Of a stretch of 5,236 nt of DNA, positions 5,132 through 5,236 are shown piece by piece. The notes beneath the pieces are model-generated. The model did not search any database, had not been told where the DNA came from, and saw nothing but the letters and a program-made list of their open reading frames with translations. This DNA comes from Anaerolineales bacterium (GTDB lineage: Bacteria > Chloroflexota > Anaerolineae > 4572-78 > J111). Each line of letters opens with the position of its first letter. Position 1 is the stretch's first letter. A program made the translations under genes and the position numbers. The stretch spans positions 1 through 5,236 of the forward strand of contig JAAUSP010000552.1 of assembly GCA_012032575.1 (NCBI GenBank), written 5' to 3'.

Positions 5132-5236
5132 ATGAAAATTTGAATACCACGCTTCTTGACGGGTGATTTGACCCAAATGCCTGGTTTGACCCAAACCGCC
5201 GAGGCGATGGGCTTTGCCGGCATCTGGGTGGCCGAA
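5132..5236 (+). pseudogene. Start of a probable luciferase-like monooxygenase (LLM/F420-type), frame broken, cut by window end
   Basis: The last 31 codons before the window edge, open after a TGA at 5141-5143, include DLTQMPGLTQTAEAMGFAGI and then WVAE, closely resembling the first helix and strand of the luciferase-like TIM-barrel oxidoreductases (flavin- or F420-dependent). A start ATG-AAA at 5132 is in that same frame but meets the TGA after three codons. Between them, frame 5140-5163 reads L-N-T-T-L-L-D-G, which is what such proteins have after Met-Lys. One extra T near 5139-5141 and removal of T5164 would give a continuous N-terminus, MKILNTTLLDG followed by DLTQMPG. No strong ribosome binding site is seen before 5132. 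Alternatively translation begins at ATG 5177 or TTG 5168 in the intact frame, which would lose the first strand. The family call rests on a short stretch and the repair is inference. Confidence 0.5.

Noticed and set aside
5167..5195. TTTGACCCAAA repeated at 5167-5177 and 5185-5195 as an operator or CRISPR-like repeat
   Set aside because: The period is exactly six codons, both copies encode L-T-Q in the open frame, and only two copies exist; an internal protein-coding coincidence is simpler.

Overview
The window looks like a stretch of an environmental bacterial genome, most plausibly Chloroflexota (Anaerolineae-like). The reasoning is indirect: GC-rich genes separated by AT-rich spacers full of palindromic repeats, a short zinc-ribbon/FHA protein, a single Flp-type pilin, a PP2C phosphatase and a Uma2-family nuclease. 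No 16S rRNA or other marker is present, so the taxonomic call is an inference. All supported genes lie on the plus strand. I see no tRNA, rRNA, CRISPR array or transposase gene.

Layout: (1) 1-78 is the tail of a gene that looks like the C-terminus of a formylglycine-generating-enzyme (SUMF1/FGE) domain. (2) 81-218 is a nested imperfect palindrome with short direct repeats at its edges, possibly a MITE-like element. (3) 245-1392 is an M20 (YgeY/ArgE/DapE-like) metallohydrolase, broken by one missing T near 1160. (4) 1539-2060 is a zinc-ribbon plus FHA phosphothreonine-binding protein. (5) 2196-2342 is a 48-residue Flp pilin precursor with an excellent ribosome binding site and its own terminator. 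(6) 2433-3254 is a FabG-like short-chain dehydrogenase. (7) 3256-3329 is a palindromic AATCTCC repeat, followed by a strong sigma70-type promoter at 3384-3412. (8) 3486-4220 is a PP2C Ser/Thr phosphatase. (9) The 316-base gap 4221-4536 is mostly two abutting hairpin repeats. (10) 4537-5106 is a Uma2-family endonuclease whose C-terminus is cut short by one extra C. (11) 5132-5236 is the start of a probable luciferase-like monooxygenase whose first codons seem to be in three different frames.

How the genes relate: the FHA protein and the PP2C phosphatase are the reader and eraser of Ser/Thr phosphorylation; no kinase is in the window. The FHA gene and the pilin gene share an upstream motif, TTCAA-N4-GATTCAAA-N11-TANNAT, at matching spacing, which hints at co-regulation of signalling and surface pili. 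The other genes look like unrelated single-gene units.

There is no defence island or obviously new enzyme system here. The most interesting items are the shared promoter architecture, the three families of palindromic repeats, and a cluster of single-base indels that are either sequence errors or real gene decay.
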